Positions 44,771 through 55,104 of a DNA stretch of 64,000 bases are shown one piece after another. Made by a program: the position numbers and the translations under genes. This DNA is from an uncultured Christensenella sp. GTDB lineage: Bacteria; Bacillota; Clostridia; Christensenellales; UBA3700. Positions within the stretch are counted from its first letter, which is position 1; each line of letters begins with the position of its first letter. Location: positions 1 to 64,000 of the forward strand of contig CAJUEA010000003.1 of assembly GCA_910584975.1 (NCBI GenBank), given 5' to 3'. The notes under the pieces are model-generated. The model worked only from the letters and a program-made list of their open reading frames with translations, was not told where the DNA came from and did no database searches.

Positions 44771-45038
44771 ACTACGCTAAGTGGGGAGCTAGCGGTGCCC
44801 TGTACCTGCAATCCGCTACAGCAGGACTGAATACTATTCTAGGTTTAGTGTATGGAAGGTCTGACTTGAATAAGGAGTGTTGATATCAAGGTCTTGTGCA
44901 ATGTTTCACTGTGAACCATGTCAGGGCTTGACCGCAGCAGCATTAAGCAGACCGATGCATGTGCCACGAGGAAGCTTTGAAGTAGCCACCTGTTTGAGGA
45001 ATCGCTTCGGTATGCTATATCGAAAATAGTTGCGTAGT
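44771..45038 (+). ncRNA. ffs: Signal recognition particle RNA, large Bacillus type
   Basis: About 268 nt. The Alu domain matches the B. subtilis scRNA closely: GCTAAGTGGGGAGCTAGCGG, TGCCCTGTACCTGCAATCCG, CTACAGCAGG. The S domain has GAACCATGTCAGG ... GCAGCAGCATTAAG and CATGTGCC. The ends ACTACGC (44771-44777) and GCGTAGT (45032-45038) pair to close the molecule. The apical loop of helix 8, usually GGAA, reads TGAC here (44929-44932), a URRC-type tetraloop also able to bind Ffh. The RNA pairs with Ffh to target nascent membrane proteins. Own strong promoter and terminator. Confidence 0.96.
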
Positions 45039-45051
45039 TTTTTGCAAATAA

Positions 45052-45083
45052 AAGCTGAGTTTAATTGCTCAGCTTATTTTTTT
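45052..45083 (+). terminator. Terminator of the SRP RNA
   Basis: AAGCTGAG (45052-45059) pairs with CTCAGCTT (45068-45075), then a T7 run. Confidence 0.85.
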
Positions 45084-45279
45084 GTCATTTTAAATTTAGT
45101 ATTAACTCATATAGATAAATAACAAATATTAATTTGTCATTTTTAGTATAATTGGAATTTCACAAAGTATCCTTTTTGTAGGAATAAGAAAGCAACTCAA
45201 ATTTAGACAAGGAAGTAATTAATAAAAATTATCTTTAGTTTTTCAGTTTTCTTATTAACAATGATTGCATAATAAAACG

Positions 45280-45312
45280 GCAACTGCGATTTGCAGTTGC
45301 TGTTTTTGTTTT
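45280..45312 (-). terminator. Terminator of the GH3 gene
   Basis: GCAACTGC (45280-45287) pairs with GCAGTTGC (45293-45300); on the minus strand CGTTTTATT follows. T-runs on both strands allow bidirectional use. Confidence 0.7.
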
Positions 45313-45339
45313 TTTAGTTAGCTGATAAAAAATCATTGA

Positions 45340-48243
45340 TTAGTCATTGTTTTCAGTGTTATCGTTTGATTGATTACGCTTTTTGCCTGAAAGTAGGGCA
45401 ATGATATGTTGTTTTTCTTCTTCTGTGTCCATATCATTATCCATATTTTGAAGATAATCTTTCAAGGCTTTTTTAATTTCTTTTTCTTCAGTTCTTTTTG
45501 ATTGAACATCAATTCTGCCTTGCTTTTTCATATCGTCAAGATCTTTTATGCTTTGAGCTTTGATATTTTCAATATTTGTTTTGGCATCTTTAATGCTCTT
45601 TTTGTGTTGTTCTTTGTATTCCTTAAGTTTAGTAGGGTCATCAATATTTCTTAATATCTTGTTCAGCTCATCCATTTCAAATTCCAATGCTTTGATGTAA
45701 TCTTCTTGGTCGCTGATAAGTTTTTTACGCTCCTGCTTTAAGCGTTTTTGTTCTTCTTTGATTTTCTTGCGTTCACGAGTAACTTTTGTTTCACTTGAAA
45801 TTTTTCTTATATTCTTGATTGACAAGAATAAGCCCTTAAGCATTTTTCCCAAACCTTTAAGTCTGTGTCTGTTACCCCAAAGAATAATACCTTCTGTGAC
45901 AATGTTGTCAAGCAAGCCAGATGTTACGCCTGACAAACCACGCATTGGCATTTCTTCCATACCTTGTTGCAACATAAGCATTGTTGTCATATCTGCATCT
46001 GGCACTTGGCTTTTGATAACAGCTGGAGCAAATTTGCAGAATAGTTTGCCGATAATGCAACATTTCATTTCTCCAATTGTGGTGTTTTTGTCAAATTCAC
46101 CACGCTTAGCAGGCATATTTGGTGGCATTTTATCTCCATATATTGCCTCAAATTGCTCAACAGGGATTTCCTCTGCATCAACCATATTATAATAAACTGG
46201 TGCACTTTCTTTGTAGTCTGGGTGAGTAATGTTATCGTTACCTTTAACATTAACAACACTTGAAAGTTTGATATCTCTTGAAGATGCACCAACAAGAATT
46301 TCAAATTCGCCACTTTCCACAACCCAGTCTTTTACATCCACATTGTAGTAAGCAAAGCTGCGTTTGTCAAGCTCTATGCTGACAGTAGCACTTTCGCCAG
46401 CCTTGATAAACACTTTGTCAAAGCCTTTAAGTTCTTTTTCAGGTCTGAAAATTGTGCTTTCAATATCTTTAACATAAACTTGAGCAACTTCAAATCCATC
46501 ATATTTGCCTGTGTTTTTGATGTTGAAAGTTATTGTCAATTTATCATTATCACTAATTTTGTCACTTGAAAGTTTTAGGTCAGAGTATTCAAAAGTAGTG
46601 TAACTCAAGCCGTGTCCAAATGGGAAAGCAACTTGTTTTTTCGCACTGTCGTAATATCTGTAACCAACAAACATACCTTCGCGATGTTCACTTGTTTTTG
46701 GTGCGCCAACATAGTATTTTGAACCAATGTAATCTTCAAGTTTGATTGGATATGTTTCTGCAAGTTTACCACTTGGGTTGACAATACCATAAATAATGTC
46801 AGCAATTGCCTCACCAGCAGCCTCGCCAGGTAAATAAGCATTCAAAAGTGTGTGGACTTTGTCTATCCAAGGCATTTCAACAGGGGAGCCACCAAGCAAT
46901 ACAACAATAACATTGTTGTTTACTTGCGTAACAGCCTCAATCAATTTGCTGTGGCTGACAGGGATTGTCATATCCTTTCTGTCATAGCCTTCACATTCGT
47001 AAGAGTCGGTTAGTCCCACAAACAAAATAACATGGTCGTTGTTTTTTGCACTTTCAACTGCCTCGTTAAACAAAGCCTCGTCGTAACCATCGTTTGACAA
47101 TTTGTAGCCTTCTTTATATTCATATGCAAGCTTGTGACTATCCAAATAATCAGTAAAGCTTACCAAATTGTAAGGATTAATTCTTGAACTTCCTGCACCT
47201 TGATAACGAATAGTTTTTGCAAGGCTACCAATTACAGTGATTTTATCAGTGTGGTCAATAGGCAAAGCATTTTTGTCATTTTTCATAAGGATGATAGACT
47301 CATTTGCAACATGCCTTGCCAAACGATGGCCATCACGATAGTTATAGAAATATCCGTCATCTTGTGCTGCTTGAACTTTAAAGATAAGTTTCAAAATTCT
47401 TTCAACAACAATGTCAAGGTCAGCCTCTTGTAAAGTGCCGTCAAGCACTGCTTTGACAATTTCCTTATCTGTTCTGCCACCACAACTTGGCATTTCCAAA
47501 TCCATACCTGCAACAATGCCTTGAACTCGATCATTAACTGCATTCCAGTCAGAAACAACCATACCTTCAAAGCCCCATTCGTCTCTTAAAATATCAGTAA
47601 GCAAATATTTGTTGTCAGAGCTGTAAACGCCGTTTATGCGATTGTAACTGCACATTACAGTTTCAGGTTGAGCCTCTTTGACAGCAATTTCAAATGGTGT
47701 CAAATAAATTTCACGAAATGTCCTTTCGTCCACAACTTCGTTAATAGTCATACGATTGGACTCTTGGCTGTTAACAGCAAAGTGTTTTAGGGAAGTGCCA
47801 ACGCCAGTTGTTTTTGTTCCTTGAATATAGCTGCTTGACATTTTTCCTGCAAGGAATGGATCCTCAGAAAAATATTCAAAGTTTCTGCCACAAAGTGGAG
47901 ATCTTTTGATGTTTGTTCCAGGTCCTAAAATAACATCAATATTTTGATTTATGCATTGTTCGCCTAAAGCTCTGCCCACTTGTTTGATAAGTTCAGGATT
48001 CCAAGTGGATGCCATATTTACAGCAGGTGGAAAGCTAGTTGCAGGAAAGCTACTTTTCAATGCAACATTGTCTGCGTCGTCGTTATTTTCTTTTCTTAGT
48101 CCGTGAGGGCCGTCTGACATCATAATTGATGGGATGTTAAGTCTGTCAATTGACTTAGTCTCCCAAAATGTTTGACCACTGCACAATGATGCCTTTTCAA
48201 ATAAGGTCATATTTCTGATTAGATTATGAATTAAGTTTTCCAT
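45340..48243 (-). CDS. Glycoside hydrolase family 3 beta-glycosidase with a C-terminal coiled coil
   Basis: 967 residues, GGAGG before the ATG, no signal peptide. Domain order is the GH3 N-terminal barrel (SDGPHGLR, LGPGTNIKRSPLCGRNFEYFSEDP, GTSLKHFAVNSQE) with nucleophile D232 in VVSDWNAV; the alpha/beta sandwich (VILFVGLTDSYECEGYDR, VVVLLGGSPVEMPW); PA14-less linker; and a fibronectin III-like domain (VAQVYVKDIES, RPEKELKGF, LDKRSFAYYN). This matches beta-glucosidase/xylosidase types. Beyond about residue 690 lies a non-canonical extension: a segment with PNMPAKRGEFD and then a Lys/Glu-rich coiled coil (about 815-935). Cytoplasmic by lack of signal. Its own promoter is at 48353-48381. Confidence 0.92.
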   Translation of the reverse strand: MENLIHNLIRNMTLFEKASLCSGQTFWETKSIDRLNIPSIMMSDGPHGLRKENNDDADNVALKSSFPATSFPPAVNMASTWNPELIKQVGRALGEQCINQNIDVILGPGTNIKRSPLCGRNFEYFSEDPFLAGKMSSSYIQGTKTTGVGTSLKHFAVNSQESNRMTINEVVDERTFREIYLTPFEIAVKEAQPETVMCSYNRINGVYSSDNKYLLTDILRDEWGFEGMVVSDWNAVNDRVQGIVAGMDLEMPSCGGRTDKEIVKAVLDGTLQEADLDIVVERILKLIFKVQAAQDDGYFYNYRDGHRLARHVANESIILMKNDKNALPIDHTDKITVIGSLAKTIRYQGAGSSRINPYNLVSFTDYLDSHKLAYEYKEGYKLSNDGYDEALFNEAVESAKNNDHVILFVGLTDSYECEGYDRKDMTIPVSHSKLIEAVTQVNNNVIVVLLGGSPVEMPWIDKVHTLLNAYLPGEAAGEAIADIIYGIVNPSGKLAETYPIKLEDYIGSKYYVGAPKTSEHREGMFVGYRYYDSAKKQVAFPFGHGLSYTTFEYSDLKLSSDKISDNDKLTITFNIKNTGKYDGFEVAQVYVKDIESTIFRPEKELKGFDKVFIKAGESATVSIELDKRSFAYYNVDVKDWVVESGEFEILVGASSRDIKLSSVVNVKGNDNITHPDYKESAPVYYNMVDAEEIPVEQFEAIYGDKMPPNMPAKRGEFDKNTTIGEMKCCIIGKLFCKFAPAVIKSQVPDADMTTMLMLQQGMEEMPMRGLSGVTSGLLDNIVTEGIILWGNRHRLKGLGKMLKGLFLSIKNIRKISSETKVTRERKKIKEEQKRLKQERKKLISDQEDYIKALEFEMDELNKILRNIDDPTKLKEYKEQHKKSIKDAKTNIENIKAQSIKDLDDMKKQGRIDVQSKRTEEKEIKKALKDYLQNMDNDMDTEEEKQHIIALLSGKKRNQSNDNTENND

Positions 48244-48352
48244 ATATCCTCCACATAAAATTTATGATATGGTGATAAAAATAAATTTTATTCACATTTT
48301 TGATTTAATGGTTTTTAATTGTAATTTCGCTATATTTAGCATTATTAAGTCT

Positions 48353-48381
48353 AGTATACCATATAATTTTGGTAAAATCAA
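48353..48381 (-). promoter_or_regulatory. Promoter of the GH3 gene
   Basis: On the minus strand TTGATT (48376-48381) and TATACT (48353-48358), spacer 17. Confidence 0.6.
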
Positions 48382-48677
48382 TAGCTTATTGCAAAATTCT
48401 TTTAATTTAAAATATATATAATTATAAATATGAATGATATGCAACATTTGTGAATAAAATTGTTAAGATTGTTCTTTTTTTTGGCACTTTTACTTTTTAT
48501 TGAATGCATTATAAATTTTCAATACTGTTGTTTGAAAAATACTATTTTGTGCATATTGCGATTATATTAGTTTTATAAATTAATATCGATTTTCGTAGTG
48601 TTTTTTATTTTTATGTCAATATATCGATAATTTAACAAAAATTTTTTTAATTTTTTTTTGTCAAACCCGTTATTTGT

Positions 48678-48706
48678 TTGACTTTTTTTTTAATATCTAT
48701 TACAAT
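48678..48706 (+). promoter_or_regulatory. Promoter of guaB
   Basis: TTGACT (48678-48683) and TACAAT (48701-48706), spacer 17, 40 bases before the ATG. Confidence 0.6.
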
Positions 48707-48713
48707 AATTTAA

Positions 48714-50204
<1,491 letters not shown>

Positions 50205-50220
50205 TTAAATTAAAAATTAT

Positions 50221-50250
50221 GCCTGTCAGTTTTTTGACGGGCAATTTTTT
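50221..50250 (+). terminator. Terminator of guaB
   Basis: GCCTGTCA (50221-50228) pairs with TGACGGGC (50235-50242), one G-U, then T6. Confidence 0.8.
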
Positions 50251-50252
50251 AT

Positions 50253-50660
50253 TGCCCCACGAAATAACCTTTTTGTGGGGACCTCATTTTATATTTTGGT
50301 TGGACTTAATATTGCTGTATTAATGACTTTTTTTGTCATTTCGAGCAATTATGCAAGTGTCATTTCGAGCGAAGTCGAGAAATCTCAAACTTTGCTTGGA
50401 ATGTATAGGTGAGTGTCATATGGAGTTATTATGCAAGTGTCATCCCGAGCTTGTCGAGGGATCTCAAACTTAGCTTATTATAAAAATGATTCCTTTTATC
50501 TTTCTCAACAAGCACAGCCCGAGATTTCTCAACTGCACTGCGTTCCGTTCGAAATGACAAGTTAAACTTAGAATGACATAGTACCATTTTTATTGTTAGC
50601 AATAATATTAATGTCATTCCCCGAGTGAAACGCAGTGAAATCGAAAGATCTCAAACTTTG
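50253..50660. repeat. Interspersed repeat block, longest copy
   Basis: Contains a CCCCACGAAA/TTTTTGTGGGG hairpin, at least four GTCATYYCGAGC-type units in both orientations (near 50335, 50359, 50438, 50611) and repeated ATCTCAAACT endings. Confidence 0.7.
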
Positions 50661-50733
50661 CTTTTTATGATAATAATGTTTACCTTATTATAAAGGCTTT
50701 AAAAAGTTACCAATTGTGTAAAAAGTGTCAAAA

Positions 50734-50880
50734 AAAGTATACCTTTTTTGACACTTTTTTAACTAAAGTTTAAAAACTAAAAGTTATTAAAAATGATAAA
50801 ATAATAAAGTATTTTACATAAATAGTATAGCATTTAAACAAAATGCTGTCAAGTGCAATTTGTCAAAAAAGGTATACTTT
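50734..50880. mobile_element. Candidate MITE with 20-bp perfect terminal inverted repeats
   Basis: AAAGTATACCTTTTTTGACA (50734-50753) is repeated exactly in reverse complement at 50861-50880. The 107 bases between have no coding capacity. The left end also overlaps a local 17-bp stem (50720-50736/50744-50760). No transposase is nearby and no target duplication is certain. Confidence 0.45.
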
Positions 50881-50975
50881 AATTGGCAGATTTTGCGCAA
50901 TATGTGTAATAAAAACAGCATATTTTTGAGTTAATTTAAGTAGTATTAAATATAAATAAAATATAAAAATTATAT

Positions 50976-51005
50976 TTGACCTTGCTTTTATACATTTTGT
51001 ATGAT
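50976..51005 (+). promoter_or_regulatory. Promoter of the ABC transporter operon
   Basis: TTGACC (50976-50981) and TATGAT (51000-51005), spacer 18. An AAAATCGGGGGATA motif variant supplies the RBS region just before the first gene. Confidence 0.5.
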
Positions 51006-51161
51006 ATACTTGAATTATAAGCAGTTTTGATTAATATTTGAGTGGCAAATAAAGCGAGCTTTTTTTATTAAAATTTACTTTCTTAAGTTGTATTTTAGCA
51101 CATAAAAATATTTATAAAAAATAATTTTTCACAAAAAAATCTATCAAAAATCGGGGGATAT

Positions 51162-52424
51162 ATGAAATTTTGGGATATTTTGAAAATATCATGCAAAAAT
51201 ATGATGAACAACAAGCTTAGGACTTTGCTTGTTTGGTTTATGTTGTTTATTATGTCCACCATTGTGTTGGTTATTTTGTCAACAGGCGTTGGAATGATAG
51301 ATTTTTTCAATGATAATTTGAACGAAGGCACCCGTACATATCAAGATCTTACATTTGAATACAAAGAAGATAAAAAAGGGGAACAAATTGATATATTCAA
51401 ATTTGACGAGATTGAGCAATTGGAAAATTTTATTGCAAAAAAATTGCCTCAACTTAAAGTTATCAAGATGTATTGTGGGGGAGATAATGGAGGAGTGGTT
51501 TCTTTTGGTGATCATGCTATTACGATAACTGATATGAGATACAATATGTTTTTTGACCAACAGGACTATATGGTTAGTGGCAGAATGTGGGCAGAAAAAG
51601 ATAGGAATACATCAAGAGTTTGGATAAATCAATCATATGCAAATAAATTTAATAAAGCAGTTGGCGATAAAATTGATATAGGGTTGACAATTGGACGAAG
51701 TACATTCAAAGTTTATCTTGATATTTTTGGCATTATAAAAGATGATGCTATTCCTGGTAAAATACAACAAGAATCAAATGTTTTTTGTGATTATGCTTTT
51801 ATGCACAATCAAGGTGCTAAGTTTACAAAAATCCAGTTTATGGAGCCAATGAGTGGAGAAGGTTTGAACTATGATTCTTGGAAAGCTTTGAAAAGTTTTA
51901 CAAACAAGTATAACAAGTATGACAAGGCAACTAAAAATGGCATTGCAGTTTATACAAGTTCAAGTGATTTTGATTTAATGTACTACATTATGCTTGCAAT
52001 TATCTTTTTGATGGTTATTATTTCTCTTGTTGTGCTTTTGCTAAGCATTGGTTGCGTTGCAAACTCCATTCAAATTACGGTGGAGCAGAATGCACAATTT
52101 TTTGGTGTGATGAAAGCAATAGGTATGCGAAATAGCAATTTGTATTTCATAATTTATACACAAGCAGTAATTATCATTTTAGCAACAATAATCACTGCAA
52201 GTGGTGCAGCAGTAGGGTTGTTGTCTGTTTTGACACCTGCGATTTTATCCTTTTTGACAACACTGGGTGCACCACCACTGCAACTTTCTTTGACACTTCC
52301 TGTTTACATGCCTTTTATTGTATTGTTTGTTTTGATTGGACTTGTAATTTTGTGGACGGCAAAATCACTGAAAGGACTTGCTAAAAAAGATGTCATTACA
52401 ATGATAAATGAGGTGGGGCAATGA
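51162..52424 (+). CDS. MacB/FtsX-type ABC permease, short type, copy 1
   Basis: 420 residues beginning MKFWDILKISCKNMMNNKLRTLL, GGGGGAT upstream. Span 1 is at about 21-45, followed by an extracytoplasmic domain of about 225 residues and three C-terminal spans (about 270-298, 325-355, 375-400) with the FtsX phrase SIGCVANSIQITVEQNAQFFGVMKAIGMRNSNL. It is a permease subunit for the ATPase encoded downstream. Closely similar in plan and many residues to the protein at 55105. Its end overlaps the next gene by 4 bases (ATGA). The substrate is unknown; peptides or lipoproteins are usual for this class. Confidence 0.88.
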   Translation: MKFWDILKISCKNMMNNKLRTLLVWFMLFIMSTIVLVILSTGVGMIDFFNDNLNEGTRTYQDLTFEYKEDKKGEQIDIFKFDEIEQLENFIAKKLPQLKVIKMYCGGDNGGVVSFGDHAITITDMRYNMFFDQQDYMVSGRMWAEKDRNTSRVWINQSYANKFNKAVGDKIDIGLTIGRSTFKVYLDIFGIIKDDAIPGKIQQESNVFCDYAFMHNQGAKFTKIQFMEPMSGEGLNYDSWKALKSFTNKYNKYDKATKNGIAVYTSSSDFDLMYYIMLAIIFLMVIISLVVLLLSIGCVANSIQITVEQNAQFFGVMKAIGMRNSNLYFIIYTQAVIIILATIITASGAAVGLLSVLTPAILSFLTTLGAPPLQLSLTLPVYMPFIVLFVLIGLVILWTAKSLKGLAKKDVITMINEVGQ

Positions 52425-54142
52425 AGATAAACGATTGTTGGAGACTTGCAAAAATAAGTTTGCAAGCACGAAAAAAAGCCACACGAAATACAATTTGCGG
52501 AATGGTAGTCAGTTTGGTTATTATTATTCCGTTGATATTTGCCACAATTGGCTTGAATTTGTCCGTAAAATCCGAGCTTAATTCTCATCCGGAGCTGCTT
52601 TATGCAAGCTTTTATAGTGCACAACCTGGATTTAAATTGGATGAGAGCATTGATGAATACAATTTAGATAGGCGTGGTAATAACTATGATCCACCTCACA
52701 GAAGCAGATGGAAAGATAGAAGTGCTGATTTTAAACAATTGGAAAATGAAACTTTTAATTATGTAAGCGTGGTGGCTGATATTGATAATTGGTATAGCAA
52801 TTATAATGAAAGTATTCATGTTAATGGTGGTAGAAGAGGTTTGAAAAAATTTGAAAATATCGTTAACAAAGAATATTCAGCACTTGCAATTGCTGCTGAG
52901 AGCTGTGTGAGCAAGTTTTCTTCCTCAAAATATAATTTTTTGAAGGCACCATATAACAAAGGTTTTACAGGAAATGGTGCAAGGCAAGTGATATTGAGTG
53001 AAAGATATCTTGCAATGGCAGGCTTGCAACCACAAGATGTTTATGGCAAAAAAGTTACAATAAAAATTAAAGAACATCACTATATTTCCAGTACAAATAA
53101 TTTTTATTTCAAAACTGACGGCAATGAAAATTTGGTCGATTCAGTTGAATACAATTTGTTTGAGGAGTTTGAAGTTGTTGGCATTACTACCAATAAGCTA
53201 TGGTACAATTCAAGCACGGAAAGTGGATTTGATGAAATTGATGATGATCACTGGAGGAATTATTACACGGGGTTGGAAAATGCCAATATTATAGTGTCAG
53301 GTGCATCATATTATGGCAATGACGGAAAACCTGCTATTGACCATGAATTTTATGTTGATGAGAATGGCGAAAAGCTGATTTGTGATTTTGGAAATTTGCA
53401 GGAGAAAAATGCAATGACAAAAGATTTTGTCTTTTGTGGGGCAAATGGATACAATCCCTATTATATTGAGGCAGAAAGAGAAAATTGGAAATACACTGGC
53501 AAAATGAATTGCGTTCAAGTGAATTATTATAAATATTATCCTGAAAATGACAGCACAGATTCTTATGACCAAATAACTGCTATACTAGAAAAAGCTTATC
53601 CATTTTATAGTGATGAGTACAAGTCTTTTGACCAATTTAGGCTTGGAGGGTATACTGCAAGGATGTATTCTGAATTTGCAGTGATAGACTTTTTTATAAG
53701 CAGTATTCTTATGATATTATCAATTTTTTCCATTATCATTTTGCTTACAGCATTGATAAATTTGTTTAACACAATTATGCACAGCGTTCAATCACGGAAA
53801 AATTATTTGGGTGTTATGCGTGCAGTAGGGGCAAAATCCAAAGATATACCTAAGCTGTATTTCTTTGAGGTAATAAGAATGATTTGCACTGCTTTTGCTT
53901 GGATTGCGTGCATTGGAATAGCATTGTGTATTGTTGTAAAAATTGTAATTGACAAGATTTTTACAAGTGCAATTGGTGGTTATGCAAAAATAATTACAAT
54001 TTCTTTGCCATGGTATTTAATCCCGATAGTAATACTAGCGATTATGGCAATTTTGTTTGTTGTCGGATTGATATTTGCTTTGGGTTGCAGTGTAAAAATT
54101 GCTTATAAGCCGATTGTGGAATCGCTTGAAGAAGGGCAATAA
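52421..54142 (+). CDS. FtsX-type ABC permease, long type, copy 1
   Basis: 573 residues starting MKINDCWRLAKISLQARKKATR, overlapping the previous gene by 4 bases. Span 1 (about 28-50) is followed by a large extracytoplasmic domain of about 370 residues and three C-terminal spans (about 425-455, 485-510, 535-560) with LINLFNTIMHSVQSRKNYLGVMRAVGAKSKDIPKLY, the FtsX transmembrane signature. It likely pairs with the short permease. Its counterpart at 56414 has the same plan, including the GFxGNGARQVILS segment in the external domain. Confidence 0.87.
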   Translation: MKINDCWRLAKISLQARKKATRNTICGMVVSLVIIIPLIFATIGLNLSVKSELNSHPELLYASFYSAQPGFKLDESIDEYNLDRRGNNYDPPHRSRWKDRSADFKQLENETFNYVSVVADIDNWYSNYNESIHVNGGRRGLKKFENIVNKEYSALAIAAESCVSKFSSSKYNFLKAPYNKGFTGNGARQVILSERYLAMAGLQPQDVYGKKVTIKIKEHHYISSTNNFYFKTDGNENLVDSVEYNLFEEFEVVGITTNKLWYNSSTESGFDEIDDDHWRNYYTGLENANIIVSGASYYGNDGKPAIDHEFYVDENGEKLICDFGNLQEKNAMTKDFVFCGANGYNPYYIEAERENWKYTGKMNCVQVNYYKYYPENDSTDSYDQITAILEKAYPFYSDEYKSFDQFRLGGYTARMYSEFAVIDFFISSILMILSIFSIIILLTALINLFNTIMHSVQSRKNYLGVMRAVGAKSKDIPKLYFFEVIRMICTAFAWIACIGIALCIVVKIVIDKIFTSAIGGYAKIITISLPWYLIPIVILAIMAILFVVGLIFALGCSVKIAYKPIVESLEEGQ

Positions 54143-54212
54143 TATGTCAAAAATCGGTACTAAAACGCAAAAATATGCGTTTGCAATATAAAAAGTTTTT
54201 TTTGGAGGTAGT

Positions 54213-55103
54213 ATGATTAAATTAACAAATGTGAACAAAGTGTATGGCAAAGGGGATAGCGCCGTTCATGCATTGAAGGATGTCAATTTGGAGTTGCCAA
54301 GTGGCAAGTTTATTTCCATTGTCGGCAAATCTGGAAGTGGTAAATCCACACTTATGAACATTGTTGGTGCATTGGATTCTTGCACATCTGGTGAGGTTGA
54401 AATTGATGGTGAAGTGCTTAACAACAAAACTTCAAATCAACTTGCTGACTATCGCAACAAAAAGATTGGCTATATCTTTCAGTCTTTTTATTTGGAACCA
54501 ACATTTACAGTGCTTGAAAATGTTGCAATGCCAATGACCATTGCAGGCGTAAATCGCAAAGAGCGTGAGGCAAAGGCAATGCAGGCTATTTCCGATTTGA
54601 ATTTGCTTGACAAGGCAAAAAAGAAAGCAAGTGAATTGTCAGGTGGACAAAAGCAGCGTGTTTCCATTGCAAGAGCCTTGGTGTTTGACCCAGATATCAT
54701 TTTGGCAGATGAGCCAACAGGAAATTTGGACAGCCAAAACGGACAAGAGGTTATTGCACTTTTGCAAAAAATTTGTGATAGTGGTAAAACTGTGCTTTTG
54801 GTTACTCACAATATTGATGACGCACGCAAAACTGACATTATGGTTGAAATCAAGGATGGTGTGATTGCAAATATTATCGAAAACGATGAGGCAACCAAAA
54901 AGGCTGCACAGCACGCAAGTGATTACGATGCTGATGGCAACCTTATTGAAAAGAGTGCAACAAGTAAAAATGACTCTTTTGAGCAAGAAGATATCGAGAT
55001 TAATGTTGAACTTGCAGGAAATAATGACAAACAAGATGTTAAAACTGAAAAAAATATTTCCAGCTTAGATGTTGCAGATAAAGCGCAGAAAGTGGAGGAA
55101 TAA
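54213..55103 (+). CDS. ABC transporter ATP-binding protein, MacB/LolD class
   Basis: 296 residues, GGAGG upstream. Walker A GKSGSGKS (38-45), Q-loop YIFQSF, signature LSGGQKQR (about 141-148), Walker B ILADEPTGNLDS and switch His in VTHN are all intact, so it should hydrolyse ATP for the mechanotransmission-type FtsX permeases on both sides. The core ends near residue 225; the remaining 70 residues are an acidic, low-complexity tail (EDIEINVELAGNN) not needed for catalysis and unusual for the class. The stop is two bases before the start of the next permease. Confidence 0.94.
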   Translation: MIKLTNVNKVYGKGDSAVHALKDVNLELPSGKFISIVGKSGSGKSTLMNIVGALDSCTSGEVEIDGEVLNNKTSNQLADYRNKKIGYIFQSFYLEPTFTVLENVAMPMTIAGVNRKEREAKAMQAISDLNLLDKAKKKASELSGGQKQRVSIARALVFDPDIILADEPTGNLDSQNGQEVIALLQKICDSGKTVLLVTHNIDDARKTDIMVEIKDGVIANIIENDEATKKAAQHASDYDADGNLIEKSATSKNDSFEQEDIEINVELAGNNDKQDVKTEKNISSLDVADKAQKVEE

Positions 55104-55104
55104 A

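Larger units (their letters stand above)
50205..51161. other. 0.95-kb intergenic stretch: terminator, repeat block, candidate MITE, promoter
   Basis: Holds the guaB terminator (50221-50250), a long repeat block (50253-50660), a small element with 20-bp terminal inverted repeats (50734-50880) and the promoter of the ABC operon. No gene is seen. Confidence 0.65.

Noticed and set aside
48660..48691. GTCAAAC/GTTTGAC hairpin with T8, read as an attenuator or riboswitch terminator before guaB
   Set aside because: It overlaps the likely -35 box of the guaB promoter, and no purine riboswitch core lies upstream. A promoter explains the sequence better.
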